NCBI GenBank assembly: GCA_036971475.1
Contig: JBAIZL010000006.1
Coordinates: forward strand, 11,380,656-11,444,655
Reading direction: 5' to 3'
Length of the DNA stretch: 64,000 bases
Source: Prosapia bicincta
Lineage: Eukaryota; Arthropoda; Insecta; Hemiptera; Cercopidae
Shown here: one piece after another, positions 48,555-60,299 of the stretch
Layout of the letters: every line of letters starts with the position of its first letter
How positions within the stretch are numbered: the first letter of the stretch is position 1
The notes under the pieces: model-generated
What the model was told of the DNA's origin: nothing
The model's input: only the letters and a program-made list of their open reading frames with translations
The model's database searches: none
Program-made: the position numbers and the translations under genes

Positions 48555-50555
48555 ATAAAGTGTCTAGTTTTACGAAGAACGAGAAAGAAGGGTAGATGTA
48601 GCAAAGGGTATGTAAGGAAAGGTATGTAAGGAGACTGTAACGCGTGGGCATGTCCACTTACGTGAAGCAGACTTCAACCGGGGTGAAGAGAGGTGTCTAG
48701 TTGTACGGAGAAAGAAAAAGAAGGGTAGATGTAGCTAAGGGTATGTAAGGAAAGGTATGTAAGGAGACTGTATCGCGTGGGCATGTCCACTTATGTGAAG
48801 CAGACTTCAACCGGGGTGAAGAGAGGTGTCTAGTTGTACGAAGAAAGAGAAAGAAGGGTAGATGTAGCAAAGGGTATGTAAGGAAAGGTATGTAAGGAGA
48901 CTGTATCGCGTGGGCATGTCCACTTATGTGAAGCAGACTTCAACCGGGGTGAAGAGAGGTGTCTAGTTGTACGAAGAAAGAGAAAGAAGGCTAGATGTAG
49001 CAAAGGGTATGTAAGGAAAGGTATGTAAGGAGACTGTATCGCGTGGGCATGTCCACTTATGTGAAGCAGACTTCAACCGGGGTGAAGAGAGGTGTCTAGT
49101 TGTACGAAAAAAGAGAAAGAAGGGTAGATGTAGCAAAGGGTATGTAAGGAAAGGTATGTAAGGAGACTGTATCGCGTGGGCATGTCCACTTATGTGAAGC
49201 AGACTTCAACCGGGGTGAAGAGAGGTGTCTAGTTGTACGAAGAAAGAGAAAGAAGGCTAGATGTAGCAAAGGGTATGTAAGGAAAGGTATGTAAGGAGAC
49301 TGTATCGCGTGGGCATGTCTACTTATGTGAAGCAGACTTCAACCGGGGTGAAGAGAGGTGTCTAGTTGTACGAAGAAAGAGAAAGAAGGCTAGATGTAGC
49401 AAAGGGTATGTAAGGAAAGGTATGTAAGGAGACTGTATCGCGTGGGCATGTCCACTTATGTGAAGCAGACTTCAACCGGGGTGAAGAGAGGTGTCTAGTT
49501 GTACAAAAAAGAGAAAGAAGGGTAGATGTAGCAAAGGGTATGTAAGGAAAGGTATGTAAGGAGACTGTATCGCGTGGGCATGTCCACTTATGTGAAGCAG
49601 ACTTCAACCGGGGTGAAGAGAGGTGTCTAGTTGTACGAAGAAAGAGAAAGAAGGCTAGATGTAGCAAAGGGTATGTAAGGAAAGGTATGGAAGGAGACTG
49701 TATCGCGTGGGCATGTCCACTTATGTGAAGCAGACTTCAACCGGGGTGAAGAGAGGTGTCTAGTTGTACGAAGAAAGAGAAAGAAGGCTAGATGTAGCAA
49801 AGGGTATGTAAGGAAAGGTATGTAAGGAGACTGTATCGCGTGGGCATGTCCACTTACGTGAAGCAGACTTCAACCGGGGTGAAGAGAGGTGTCTAGTTGT
49901 ACAAAAAAGAGAAAGAAGGCTAGATGTAGCTAAGGGTATGTAAGGAAAGGTATGTAAGGAGACTGTCTCGCGTGGGCATGTCCACTTACGTGAAGCAGAC
50001 TTCAACCGGGGTGAAGAGAGGTGTCTAGTTGTACAAAAAAGAGAAAGAAGGCTAGATGTAGCAAAGGGTATGTAAGGAAAGGTATGTAAGGAGACTGTAT
50101 CGCGTGGGCATGTCCACTTACGTGAAGCAGACTTCAACCGGTGTGAAGAGAGGTGTCTAGTTGTACAAAAAAGAGAAAGAAGGCTAGATGTAGCAAAGGG
50201 TATGTAAGGAAAGGTATGTAAGGAGACTGTATCGCGTGGGCATGTCCACTTACGTGAAGCAGACTTCAACCGGGGTGAAGAGAGGTGTCTAGTTGTACGA
50301 AAAAAGAGAAAGAAGGCTAGATGTAGCAAAGGGTATGTAAGGAAAGGTATGTAAGGAGACTGTATCGCGTGGGCATGTCCACTTACGTGAAGCAGACTTC
50401 GACCGAGGTGAAGACAGGTGTCTAGTTGTACGAAAAAAGAGAAAGAAGGCTAGATGTAGCTAAGGGTTTGTAAGGAAAGGAAACTGTATCGAGTGGGCAG
50501 GTCCGCTTACGTGAAGCAGACTTCGACCGAGGTGAAGACAGGTGTCTACCCACTT
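48555..50555. repeat. 133-bp minisatellite (about 15 copies)
   Basis: Unit contains GGTGTCTAGTTGTACGAAG, AAAGAGAAAGAAGGCTAGAT, GTAGCAAAGGGTATGTAAGG, AAAGGTATGTAAGGAGACTG, TATCGCGTGGGCATGTCCAC and GCAGACTTCAACCGGGGTG. Unit starts at 48692, 48825 and 48958 give a 133-bp period; units carrying TACAAAAAAGAG are 132 bp (49888 to 50020). The last unit is diverged (ACTTCGACCGAGG) and internally deleted. Confidence 0.97.
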
Positions 50556-50559
50556 TCCG

Positions 50560-51025
50560 GAAACATCTAATACACTGAGCAGTTAGTGAGTGTATTACTG
50601 AACTTTGTGCCTAAAATGTGAAATATTATGCAAACATTGTAAAGGTGAATTCTAATTACACAAGTAGACAAGTAACACAATTTTTTTTAAAATTTCACTT
50701 ATAAGAAGTATAATATATAACTGAGTAAAAACTCTGACATGATTTTAAAAGTGATTTTACTATGAAATAAACATAATATAAAATTTAAAACCGCCTACGT
50801 AATATTCAATTAGTGCGTACGCACATGTAGCTATTCGTTTATGAATGCACATTACCCTTATGTGCTCCCTGATGTTTGAATAAGCTTGCACATTAAGGCG
50901 GGTCTACACCGAATACGCCGTGCTAGTTGAACTGTTAGAAAAGGTGCTACGAAGTGCAGAGTATTTCGTGTGTACGGAGAGTTGTAGAAATTTGGAGAAT
51001 TTTTGAGGCACTTGGTTTCGAAATA
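50560..51025. other. Non-coding stretch
   Basis: AT-rich; nothing recognised. Confidence 0.45.
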
Positions 51026-51029
51026 GAGA

Positions 51030-51470
51030 GTTTAAGGGGGGGGGATTAATAAGGATGATGGAGAGTAGAGGTGGGGTTGATAATTAAAAGTTGAAGATGG
51101 GGGCATTATTGGAAAGTTGAATGCGGGGATGATGTTGGAGAGTTGGAAGTGTATCGCCGGTGGTGCCGATGAATTGAAGGTGGGTTGGTGGTGAAGATAG
51201 AGTTAGAGGTGTTGAAGACGGAGAACTAGAGGTGATTTGGGTTGGAGGTTCCAATTTGGGGTTGGGGATGATGATGGGGAGGTAAAGGTGGAGGCGATGG
51301 TGGAAAAGACAAACGCGGAGTAATGGGGTGACAATTAAGAGTTGGAGGGGTGTTGATGAAAGAGTTGGAGGGGTGTTAATGGAGAGTTGGAGGGGTGATG
51401 ATGGAAAGTTAGAGGTGATGGTGAATTGGAGGGGGTGATAATTGCGACTTGAAGGTGGATTGTTGATAGA
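51030..51470. repeat. Purine-rich degenerate GGAGTTGGAGG/GATGATGG tract
   Basis: G/A/T-rich sequence with recurring GAGAGTTGGAGGGG and GGTGATGATGG motifs at irregular spacing; a decayed minisatellite is likely. Confidence 0.7.
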
Positions 51471-51489
51471 GGCAGAAAGTTCTTTTCTG

Positions 51490-51985
51490 TCTATCTCTTT
51501 ATATTATCCGATTGTATTTTTGTTGAAACGAAAAAACTATATTTTGGTAAAACTGAAATAATTATGGGTAATCGTGTTATTAAATACGCATGTGTACTGA
51601 CCACTCGCTGTTTATTTATTGGATCAAAGTGCCAATCATAGAGTTACATTCTGTAAACCTTTCTGTTTCTGACGTAGATTGCACATTCTAGTTTATATTG
51701 GCGCATTGCTTCATTATCAACCAAAATTTATTGCTAATATCAGAAATGTATTGCGTTGATACTAGGTTTGGGTAATGATGCAATAATTAGTCTCTCTAAT
51801 TGAGTTGACTTGATCAAGTCCAACATGAAGATCACTCAAAAATAATACCAAACTGACACAAATGCACGCGCGACTTTAGGCCCAACAAGCACAACTAAAT
51901 ATGTCAGCAAGAAATGTTCATAACTGACTGCTGTTAACAGATTTTTGTAACTGACAACCACATTTCGGATGGAGTTTTCAAAAAC
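51490..51985. other. Non-coding stretch
   Basis: AT-rich; nothing recognised. Confidence 0.45.
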
Positions 51986-51989
51986 AAAG

Positions 51990-52330
51990 TTAATATACCA
52001 TTTTAAAACTTTTCACTGCAGCCATTATCTGCTTAAATGACAATCCCACGTCCGCGTTCGCCAGCTAATGACCGCTCATTGTACGAAACATCTGCGGCAG
52101 TAAATCGTGACGTCACTTGTAAACCGATTTCGCTTCGATACATTGTCCGATCACGTAATAAATTCTGCAAATTATATGCTATAGCGCATTGATCAGCCGT
52201 TAAAGTACAATAAAGTTCGTATTTACTGTAAATTGTATTCCGCGGCGATGACGCATACCGAGTTGTTACCACCGACATATCGCTCCATTCTCGTCACTAG
52301 AGTGGGCGTTAAATGTGCGCGTAATTGTTC
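51990..52330. other. CpG-containing non-repetitive block
   Basis: Less AT-rich than its surroundings, with many CG steps, a CGTGACGTCAC site near 52110 and an 81-codon minus-strand frame without recognisable similarity. It could be a regulatory region or a diverged exon; neither is shown. Confidence 0.3.
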
Positions 52331-52334
52331 GAAA

Positions 52335-55255
52335 ATAGAACACATTTTGTGCAAGTTTACTTGGTGTATAGGTACACAAAGGAACTATTGTTAGTTTTTA
52401 TTATTAATGCTATTTATAAGTGAGAGAAATAGTATAAATAGTTGGTGGAAGTCCAAATAGTAATAAAATAGGTGAAGACATTCAGACCCTTAAATTTGAC
52501 ATGAAAACAACGAAAAAAATATTAATATATCTGGAAAACCACTCAGATATATTTAAAATCCAAATCTGAGAGTTACCTTAGTTTACGGTTAAACACTGAT
52601 GTTATGAACAAAACTAATAAAAATTCTTAAATTTTGTAGTCCATTATGTTCGGTGAAACTTAATTATTCTCTTTTACATTAGTTTATGACTATACGAACT
52701 TTATTTTATTTAAATATTTGTAAAAGCTTAACCAATAAATATTGCTAAAAGACTAACTACAAATAAGACTAACTCTTCAAAGATGTAGATGACGTCGTAG
52801 GGTGTGCACACCACTGGAACTGTTCAGTAAACACTTCAAACTGAGTAGTAAATGATCACTAAAAGAATAACACAAAAGTTTCACTAGCGTGTTGTTTACC
52901 ATGCGCTAAAAACTTGTTGAATGATGTCCAATGAGGGAATATGGATCATGTTAGGTAAATGTGATGATAAATAATTCTGTAGGTTTTGATAGATCACGAA
53001 AGTTATTGCAGAATGATTTGAAAGATCAAAACGGATGAAACAATATACGATAATGAATCAAAATGGAGGACGAAGAAAACACGACGAGAACAGACAAGTG
53101 ACTACTTTCAGGAGTTGAGAAACGCTGCTGGAAAATATCTGGAGTTATCATGTATACTTGTCACATGAATGTAGAATTTATTCGCCCCTGACCTAAGTAG
53201 AACGTACATCGTAGAAAATGAAGACTATAAGATTAGGGTGCGCAGTAGATGGTGCGCCGTAGCTCGTGAGTAATAGTTCCACAGGCAGGTTACAACTATT
53301 AAAAAAAGTTATAAACTGTACCAAACAGAACTGAATTTTTGTGTGTGCAACTAATAACTTGAAACCTGGGTTCAAGAAGAGGTAATTTATCGTAATAAAA
53401 GTATAATAAATTTGTAGCAATTTCATTTCACTTTATAGCTGAAATTGCAGTCTTTGTAGCGGTCCCAGTTTGGCTCAGCCTAGGGGAGTGGGTATCACAA
53501 TTCAAAATCAATTTTATCTTGTCAGATATCCTTGACAAAAATTTAAAGTAATCTTTGCTCGAGCGCCACCTTGTTCTCTTGCAGTAGTTAGATTAGGCCC
53601 GTACAAGGAAAAGCCTAACGCTCTCGAATGAAAATTAATCGAGCCACGACAGCCAGCCAATAGGGAGAGTGGGAGAGATAGTGGAGAGTTTCATACAGAG
53701 GTATCACTGACGTCAAATTTTCATAAAATATTCTCAAAAGATCTGATGTGACAATAATCGATATTAACTATTTATTAAACCAATATTAATAAAAATTTAT
53801 ACATGGCTCTAAACCTATTACCTTAATATTAAATTTGGGTGGCCACCACTGAACTGGAATACTAATACAGGTAACAATGTATATATACGTATATAACTAC
53901 ACTAATAAATTCACAGTAACAAACACAGATAAGTTATAAATGTAAATGTACTAGCTAAGGTGTATGGTGGGAAGCTGGTTTTCTTTCCCAATAGTTCACG
54001 GCAGCCTCCTAGAAGCGATAGGAGGTAAGATATGTAGTGGTCCTTGAGATTGTTACCAGCTAAGTCTAGTATGGAAATTGAAAATTGACCTATATTCAAA
54101 GTCTCATAATAAAACGTTTCACTTATCGGTACGGAGATAACTTCCCCGCAGACCCGGGAGGTAGGTAGGTCTGGGCCACAGTAGTTCTAACCCAACCGTG
54201 ACTTCCACAGCATAGGCAGGAGTAGGCCGCCGATATAGTAACCTGGTAACAAGTGGGTCTCAGACAGACAGATAGATGGATAGACCTACAGTCAGACCAA
54301 CAGCTCCCAGTGAAATCCCTAAACATTTCCATAAGAATAAAATCTAGGGACTAGATACATTATACAGTTTATTAAGGCCCCTAACGGGCACTGAAGTCAT
54401 AAGCTTGAGAGAGAATAGATTCAGTATCTTTAATTAAATATTAAATGGACTATATGAAATATAAAGTTGTGCAAAGTAAGTTACAATTATCCTCTTACAC
54501 CTCTATGAACCTTTTGGCACATCATATGCTTCAACATTTCTAATAATATTCCTAAGACAATGTAGTTATGTCTAATTTGTCCCAGCTTGACATTGACAAA
54601 TTATCTTAAAGTTAATGCATTATATAACTTTAATATATATAAATATATTTTAAATCCTGTTAAGTACATATACTACTTTATATAAATAGATAAATATACT
54701 ATTTTCAAAGTTTAATTTTTCACATAGACTTTAAATAGATAGAAAAACCACAGACATATTTGAAAAATTAATTGTTGCTTAAAATTTCATTTATTGATCA
54801 GCATATAATTATGCCCCAATTTATCTGTACAAAATAACCATCAAAACAAAACTTATAAACTATTTAACATAAAAACAAAAATACCTCTCCTTAGCTAATG
54901 TCTGGTTTGAGCTAGGAGGGAGCTCTGACAGGAAAAATGGCTGGTGTTGTTGTGGAGCCTTCATGAATTAATTTCGTTAAATGTCCTACATAATCATATG
55001 TCTGCCAAGCACAGGACAACTGAACTTGACCTTTGTTTGGCCAGTTGGTGCTGCAGCATTATTGACATTCCAACTGATAAGATTATCTGCAGGTTGATCA
55101 GACCTGCTTGTCACTTGTAGTACAGTCAAGTCAACTATCTGGGCTCAACAGACAATTCTCCACAATAAATCACTACATCTTCTAGTACAATAGTGTCTAT
55201 TAGTTTTGTTTTCTCTGTATTACACAGGTATTAAAACCATATTTATTAAAAGTAA
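52335..55255. other. Non-coding stretch
   Basis: AT-rich, with GC-richer patches at 53.46-53.70 kb and 54.12-54.34 kb. No coding, RNA or repeat signature I can support. Confidence 0.45.
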
Positions 55256-55261
55256 ATTCAT

Positions 55262-55480
55262 ACTTGTGTCAACAAAGAATCATTTTATTTGAGTTACTTT
55301 TTATTAAATAATTACAATTAAATTAAATAAAGTAACATAACCTATGCGTAAAAACAGCTGTTCTACCACATAACCTTCAGCGTTTTATGGAATCATATGT
55401 TCAAAATGTATTTGAACTTGAGTGGACGAATAAAAAGTATTTTATTAACTATTGAAAATTTAAACTATATGTATATATAT
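55262..55480 (-). repeat. Repeat A copy 7 (internally deleted)
   Basis: GTGTCAACAAAGAATC, TTAAATAATTACAATTAAAT, AAGTAACATAACCTATGCGT, AAAACAGCTGTTCTACCAC, then a jump to TTGAACTTGAGTGGACGAAT, AAAAAGTATTTTATTAAC and a short (TA)n. The centre of the family is missing. Confidence 0.75.
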
Positions 55481-55499
55481 ATATAACTGACAGTGTATA

Positions 55500-55605
55500 A
55501 CTGACCGCCTCTCCGTCCTTAATTTCCAATTTCTTCAGTCATACGTTAATTCTTCTTCTAGGTTTCTTTCAGTCTTCATCGATGCCATCACGTAATATGA
55601 AATTG
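55500..55605 (-). pseudogene. LINE C-terminal tail remnant, copy 1
   Basis: Minus-strand translation across one stop and one frameshift gives KTERNLEEELTYD then RNWKLRTERR. It aligns with the tail at 60065-60190 (RNLEEALKYDRKNWKFRTER). Upstream, GATGGCATCGATGA is shared exactly. It abuts the (TA)n and Repeat A copy 7. A dead, strongly 5'-truncated non-LTR retrotransposon is inferred. Confidence 0.65.
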
Positions 55606-55609
55606 AAAA

Positions 55610-55895
55610 AATTCATTTCAAAAAGGCCTACATTGCCAACGTTACTAATTTACCTTTGAAACTGTACATAAAATACCATTTTTAAACTAATATAATTTAT
55701 TATTTTAAGAAATTTATTCTTGTCTTTGTTCCTGTATAAAATTTATTAAGTAAAATAAACTTTGAATAATGATAGAATCGTGTCACATGCAGTTAAAGTA
55801 TGTAGAATAGTTTCATTTTGTGGTGGCAAAGCCAGTTAGAATTTGTCAATTATTCCACCTCATAACCTGTACATATTAAAAGTTTACTCAAAACA
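55610..55895. other. AT-rich non-coding stretch
   Basis: Nothing recognised. Confidence 0.4.
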
Positions 55896-55899
55896 TCAA

Positions 55900-56040
55900 T
55901 ACACAATAGCGTTTCAATAAATGTTAGTTACGGCGACAATTTCGCCATCCTCAAAGATAAACTAACACCTACTCAATCACTGAGGAAGAGGACATTGTTG
56001 CCGAAACTAGTGTGTATTAATCCTTCTCACTAGCTAATCT
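55900..56040. repeat. Inverted pair of hammerhead-like motifs
   Basis: Plus strand: CTGAGGA (55980-55986), a 16-nt spacer, GAAAC (56003-56007) and TAGTGTGTATTAATCC. Minus strand: TTGAGGA (55948-55954), TGGCGAAATTGTCGCC (GGCGA/TCGCC, 5 pairs) then GTAAC in place of GAAAC. Same arrangement as the other inverted pairs. Confidence 0.55.
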
Positions 56041-56960
56041 CTAGTTTTAATAAATATTTCATTTATTTTAATTCAATAATTTTATTTGTTTAATATTTAA
56101 GTTATAAGAGCCAGAGAATAAAATCAGGCCGTTTATGAAAACGTAAATATTACTCATTAGGTTCTAAAGATAAAATCGTAGTTCATATTATCCAGACTAA
56201 ACCTTTACTTTTTTATTATTTCAGTGCGTTTTAATTGCACATCGTTAGCCCATTATGGCTGGGGTTCATTAATTTAATAACACGCATAGGGCGGACCACG
56301 TAACCGTGCACTTGGCCTTGAGAGATCGCAGTAGGCGAGACGGGGAGTAGATGGTCAGTATAAATACTTTCTTAAAAGCATGATAAAGACTGTCAAACTA
56401 CTGACTAGCATGACGCTGTAGATATTAGATAAAATAGCTATGGTATGATACTACAAACATTCTTGAAATATGTGTAGACATATCGGATGCAAAAACCGAT
56501 GATTTATCGAACATTTTCAATGTGTAACATGTTTTCAGAAGTGGTAGTACATGTAAGGCCAAGTGGTTTGTTTTTAAAGTAATTTATTTTTAAATAAATT
56601 ACTTTGATTATTTTTAAGTAATTTATAATAGTAATATTTCTCAACGTAATTTGCTCTTAATTATGTTAAATCTTTCACTTAGTTGCCAGTAAAGCAAAAT
56701 TTATATTCGAAATAATAGTCAACACAAGTGGTACACGAATATTACAGCCATAACCTTAAAATAAAGTTAATAACAGCTGTTGAGTGAAATCCTAAGCTCG
56801 TTAACAGAATCTCGGGGGAATAATTGCTAGTTGCCAAAAGCCATTAGAATTTCAACTGTTGTGAAGTGAAAAATGGAGAGTACACGTAAAACTGATTACA
56901 GAACTATTGTAATGGATAAGTAAAGCATATATAGATGAGATTGCAGAAATAAATTATATT
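56041..56960. other. AT-rich non-coding stretch with a 30-bp palindrome
   Basis: 56576-56605 is a perfect palindrome of 14-bp arms (AAAGTAATTTATTT and its complement) with a 2-bp centre. Otherwise nothing recognised. Confidence 0.5.
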
Positions 56961-57422
56961 TTTAGATGTTTTGCTGTAATGTATTTGAAGCATTATTTAA
57001 AAATTTTATTTTAAATGATCAAAAGCCAGAAGTGACGAGAAGTCACGCCCCATTTTATATGGAACTCATTCCGGCTTCGAATGCATTATTAACTTGCGTT
57101 CATTTTCTTTCCTGTTTTATTGTTCGACAAATTTTCAGACGGTGTGTTTTGAATCGTCTCTTGTCTATAGCGTGTTTAGCTATGAGTCGGGTCTCAGAGA
57201 ACTGCTCCAGTACTCGTTTCATCACGGAAACTGTTGATAATTTTTGTCTCTAAAAATCATATTTTATGCCTTTTTGGTACTTAAAATTACAAAATTGTTG
57301 GGCCATCGGGAAATTGTTTTGATGAAAACCAAGCGCTGTTTTATAGGTTAATATTTTTTTGGCTAAAACTAATTGGTTTGGGGGGGCAAGTGCCACTGTA
57401 CCCTTCTCTGGCTACGCCCATG
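56961..57422 (-). mobile_element. hAT-like transposon terminal fragment
   Basis: The plus-strand end GGGGGGGCAAGTGCCACTG, TACCCTTCTCTGGCTACGCC, CATG reads on the minus strand as CATGGGCGTAGCCAG, close to the CAGGGGCGTAGC-type terminal inverted repeats of hAT elements. Inward sequence has a minus-strand run RVLEQFSETRLIAKHAIDKR that looks protein-like but that I cannot assign. The left end is not located, so the left boundary is a guess. Confidence 0.4.
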
Positions 57423-57498
57423 AATAATATATAAAAACCTTTAACTAAAAATATTTGTATTTTAACATGATGTATTTAGAATCTTGGTTGTAATGCCT

Positions 57499-57590
57499 CT
57501 GAAGATGGTTACTTGGTAACCGAGATGTGCATTGGTTGTAATAAACATATTTGTGGCTAGAGGTTTTTTTTGTATTACCTATTTAGTATT
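57499..57590 (+). repeat. Hammerhead-bearing repeat of the 1.7-kb family, single copy
   Basis: CTGAAGA (57499-57505), stem II TGGTTACTTGGTAACC (57506-57521), then GAGA where GAAA is expected, ATGTGCAT, GGTTGTAATAAACATATTTG, GGCTAGAGG and a TGTATTACCTATTTAG end. It matches the right arm at 1.75-1.85 kb. The GAAA to GAGA change would be expected to abolish cleavage. Confidence 0.55.
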
Positions 57591-57599
57591 TGGAATTAC

Positions 57600-59030
57600 A
57601 CAAAGCTCATTACATAGTATCCATTTGATACTACTGCCGAATTAGTAAGTCAGGAGGGTACTACTAGTGCTTTGAAAACGGTACACTGCCATAACATGGC
57701 AAAAACCTCCGGCTAAGCATTATTGCAAAAATATAACACAAATTTCATAAGAAATGTATAAAAAATTGAGACATATAATATTCTACTCACGGTGTACTCA
57801 ATATTAAATACTCGTATAATAAAGAGTAAATGAAATAAAATTTGTGTTTCTTAGTCTATGTAGAAATTGACTATAAAAAGTGTTTCTTTATATTACTTTC
57901 TAGTAGAATACCCGTCCTTCGTATGGGTTTGACGAATATTTGTATTGACTTAATTTCTATTTGTTTTTGGGTTGAATATAATTCACTAGTATTAAATTCC
58001 AATGAATATCAAACTATAAACATACCGATTATTTGTCTTGAAAGACCAAGAGACGGAAAAGCTTCTGCTTGTAACTTAACATTTGTAAAGTATAACTAAC
58101 CTTGAAAGATAAATAACAACAAACACTTACTTTAACCTGTTTAAATGTGTTTGAAAGTGACTTTTACACGTGAAAGTCGCATTTAATATCAGCTGTATAT
58201 AATTGAATATAGATAATTGAGTGTTAGACGGAGATTTCAAGGCCAGTGTGGCTGTGCCCTGATTGAATTTATAAATAAAAATAGGCCTATGTGTTAACCA
58301 GAGACTGTGCATATAAATTTTCAGCTCAGTAGGTCTAGTAGTTTTTACGTGATTAAGTAACACACACACACACACACACCGTTCGATTTTAATACAATAG
58401 TATAGATTTACAAAGTACATTGGAATAATTCATTATAAATAAGGCACTGTTTTAACTAAAAGAAGTTTTTCTCCAAGATAATATTTCTGTTAGTAGTGGT
58501 AACTGTAACCACGGCTAACACGATCTACTTTATTAGCAAAGTTAACCAATATATCGCGAGTTTGGGTCGCACAAGGAGACTTTAATCCCTCGGCATTATG
58601 TGTATGCTAAGCTGATTGTCTTGGCGAGTAAGTAAGCTGTTTAGGAGAACGCAGTAAACTTCGGCTCACGTAAAGAAGCCGCGGTTTGTTTTAACAGACA
58701 CTTGTCGAGCAGGTGATAGGCTGACAGAAGAGTAGGGCTTCATGAATTGGTTACAATGAATTTATGCTAGGTTCAATCGTTATAAATATTTTTTCTTTCA
58801 ATTAGATTATTTCAATATTAATTTTTGTCTATCTTTGACTCATACGTTGTAAGAATAAAATAGATTATTCCTCTGTGCCTTATCAAATCAACATAAAACA
58901 ATGGTTGCTTATGTAAGCGGAAACACAATCGATAAATCAAACGGCAGAAATATTTTATTAACATCCTCCTTATGATGGGTACTGGACAGTTATTCGATTC
59001 TTATTATTATTTATATACTCTTCTTATATA
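57600..59030. other. Non-coding stretch
   Basis: AT-rich with a short (CA)n at 58361-58379. Open frames at 57842-58099 and 58127-58420 have no recognisable features. Confidence 0.45.
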
Positions 59031-59039
59031 TATTTCTTA

Positions 59040-59350
59040 TTAAATTTTTCAATCGGTAATTAAATACATTTTAATCGTCCACTTGAGTTCAAATACATTT
59101 TATTAAACTTGTAGTGGGTGACAATTGACGTTAATACAGTTTTGTCAAATATGAATTCATTAATTATTGTGGAAAAATATTTTTCAATAAAAGAAGTACT
59201 GTAATAACATATGATTTCATAAAACAGTTAATATTAAATTATTGGTTGTGAGGTATAACAGCTGTTTTAACGCATAGGTTATGTTACTTTATTTATATTA
59301 GTTGTAATTATTGAATACAATGTAATGAAAATATAATTTTTCTTTGTTGA
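59040..59350 (+). repeat. Repeat A copy 8
   Basis: TTTTTCAATCGGTAATTAAA, TTGAGTTCAAATACATTTTA, TTGTAGTGGGTGACAATTGA, AACAGCTGTTTTAACGCAT, AGGTTATGTTACTTTATTTA and CTTTGTTGACCTAAGTAGG in order. The central ACGTTTC block is deleted. Confidence 0.8.
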
Positions 59351-59359
59351 CCTAAGTAG

Positions 59360-59905
59360 GCTTTAAAATGTTGTGCCTTATAAAACTTATTTTAAAAGGC
59401 AATTAATGGTGGACATTATGAACGTAGATTTTGTGGAATAACTTTAATAAAGATTTGTTTACACAACATACCATTAAGGAAAAATTTATAGTAACACCAG
59501 GAGTAGAGACAGAGAGCCTTTCACTGTTGAAAATAATTTGGCGCACAGACAAAACCGCGCGAAGGAAAGAGGGAGCTAACAGATATGCATTGCTTTAACA
59601 TGCCGGAACTCTTAGCCAATATGGGTTTCCGTTGTTCTCGAAAATTCTAGTCTTACCGCGTTCTCATTCGTTTCGTTTCATAAGAACCGTGTTTATACTT
59701 CCAAAATAAAATGCCGTAAGGTTTGCTAATGGAAAAGAATAATGTTTCTCTTTCCTTGTCAAAATCCCTCTTGCCGCAAATATGTATATGGAAACTCGAC
59801 CTAAATAAATTGAACTTTTTATAAGGAGAGAAATGTTTTTTTTTAAAAAATATTGTTTATGTAATTCAGTATGTTCTACCTTTGTTAATACAGTAAAGGT
59901 AATTC
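59360..59905. other. Non-coding stretch
   Basis: AT-rich with a more balanced block at 59.5-59.7 kb; nothing recognised. Confidence 0.4.
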
Positions 59906-59908
59906 ATA

Positions 59909-59919
59909 CAGTGTGTGTT

Positions 59920-59963
<44 letters not shown>

Positions 59964-59995
59964 TGTGTGTTTGTGTGTGTATGTATATATATATA

Positions 59996-60035
<40 letters not shown>

Positions 60036-60052
60036 CGCGCGCGCGTGTGTGT
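59909..60052. repeat. (GT)n-(TA)n-(GT)n-(CG)n microsatellite
   Basis: Interrupted GT runs with a central TATATATA and a GCGCGCGCG end. It directly abuts the 3' end of the minus-strand LINE tail, like a microsatellite tail of the retroelement. Confidence 0.95.
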
Positions 60053-60064
60053 ATAATGTATCTA

Positions 60065-60290
60065 TTACAACTGTCGCTGCCTCTCCGTTCTAAATTTCCA
60101 ATTTTTCCTGTCATACTTTAGGGCCTCTTCTAAGTTTCTGGCGGTCATCGCTTCATCGATGCCATCACGACAACTTATTCGAGGCCGTCCTCTCTTTTCT
60201 CAGGAGGTATACACCCCAGTAGTTTGGGGACCACCTGTCTTCTGTCAACCTCTATGCTTGTCCAAACCATGGTAATTCTCTTCTTTTTAT
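60065..60290 (-). pseudogene. LINE C-terminal tail remnant, copy 2
   Basis: Minus strand, ending in TAA (60065-60067). The frame 60065-60190 reads GRPRISCRDGIDEAM, TARNLEEALKYDRKNW, KFRTERQRQL. A frameshift upstream connects to MVWTSIEVDRRQVVPKLLG then CIPPEKR. The order (hydrophobic-rich segment, PPEKR, GRPR, a D-G-I-D-E run, basic tail) is that of the extreme C-terminus of many arthropod non-LTR ORF2 proteins. The 5' part is absent. The stop lies about 13 bp from the microsatellite. Confidence 0.65.
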
Positions 60291-60299
60291 TCCCTCCCT

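Noticed and set aside
49760..50329. 189-codon minus-strand open frame as a gene
   Set aside because: It exists only because several 132-bp minisatellite units adjoin; neighbouring 133-bp units break it. Kept as a finding, not as a CDS.
52033..52278. 81-codon minus-strand frame as a gene
   Set aside because: No homology I can recognise, no splice or start context; noted only as part of a CpG-containing block.
56966..57253. 95-codon plus-strand frame
   Set aside because: No recognisable domain; it is antisense to the more protein-like minus-strand run in the hAT-like fragment.
59833..60121. Cys/Val-rich frames at the GT tract
   Set aside because: Microsatellite translation.
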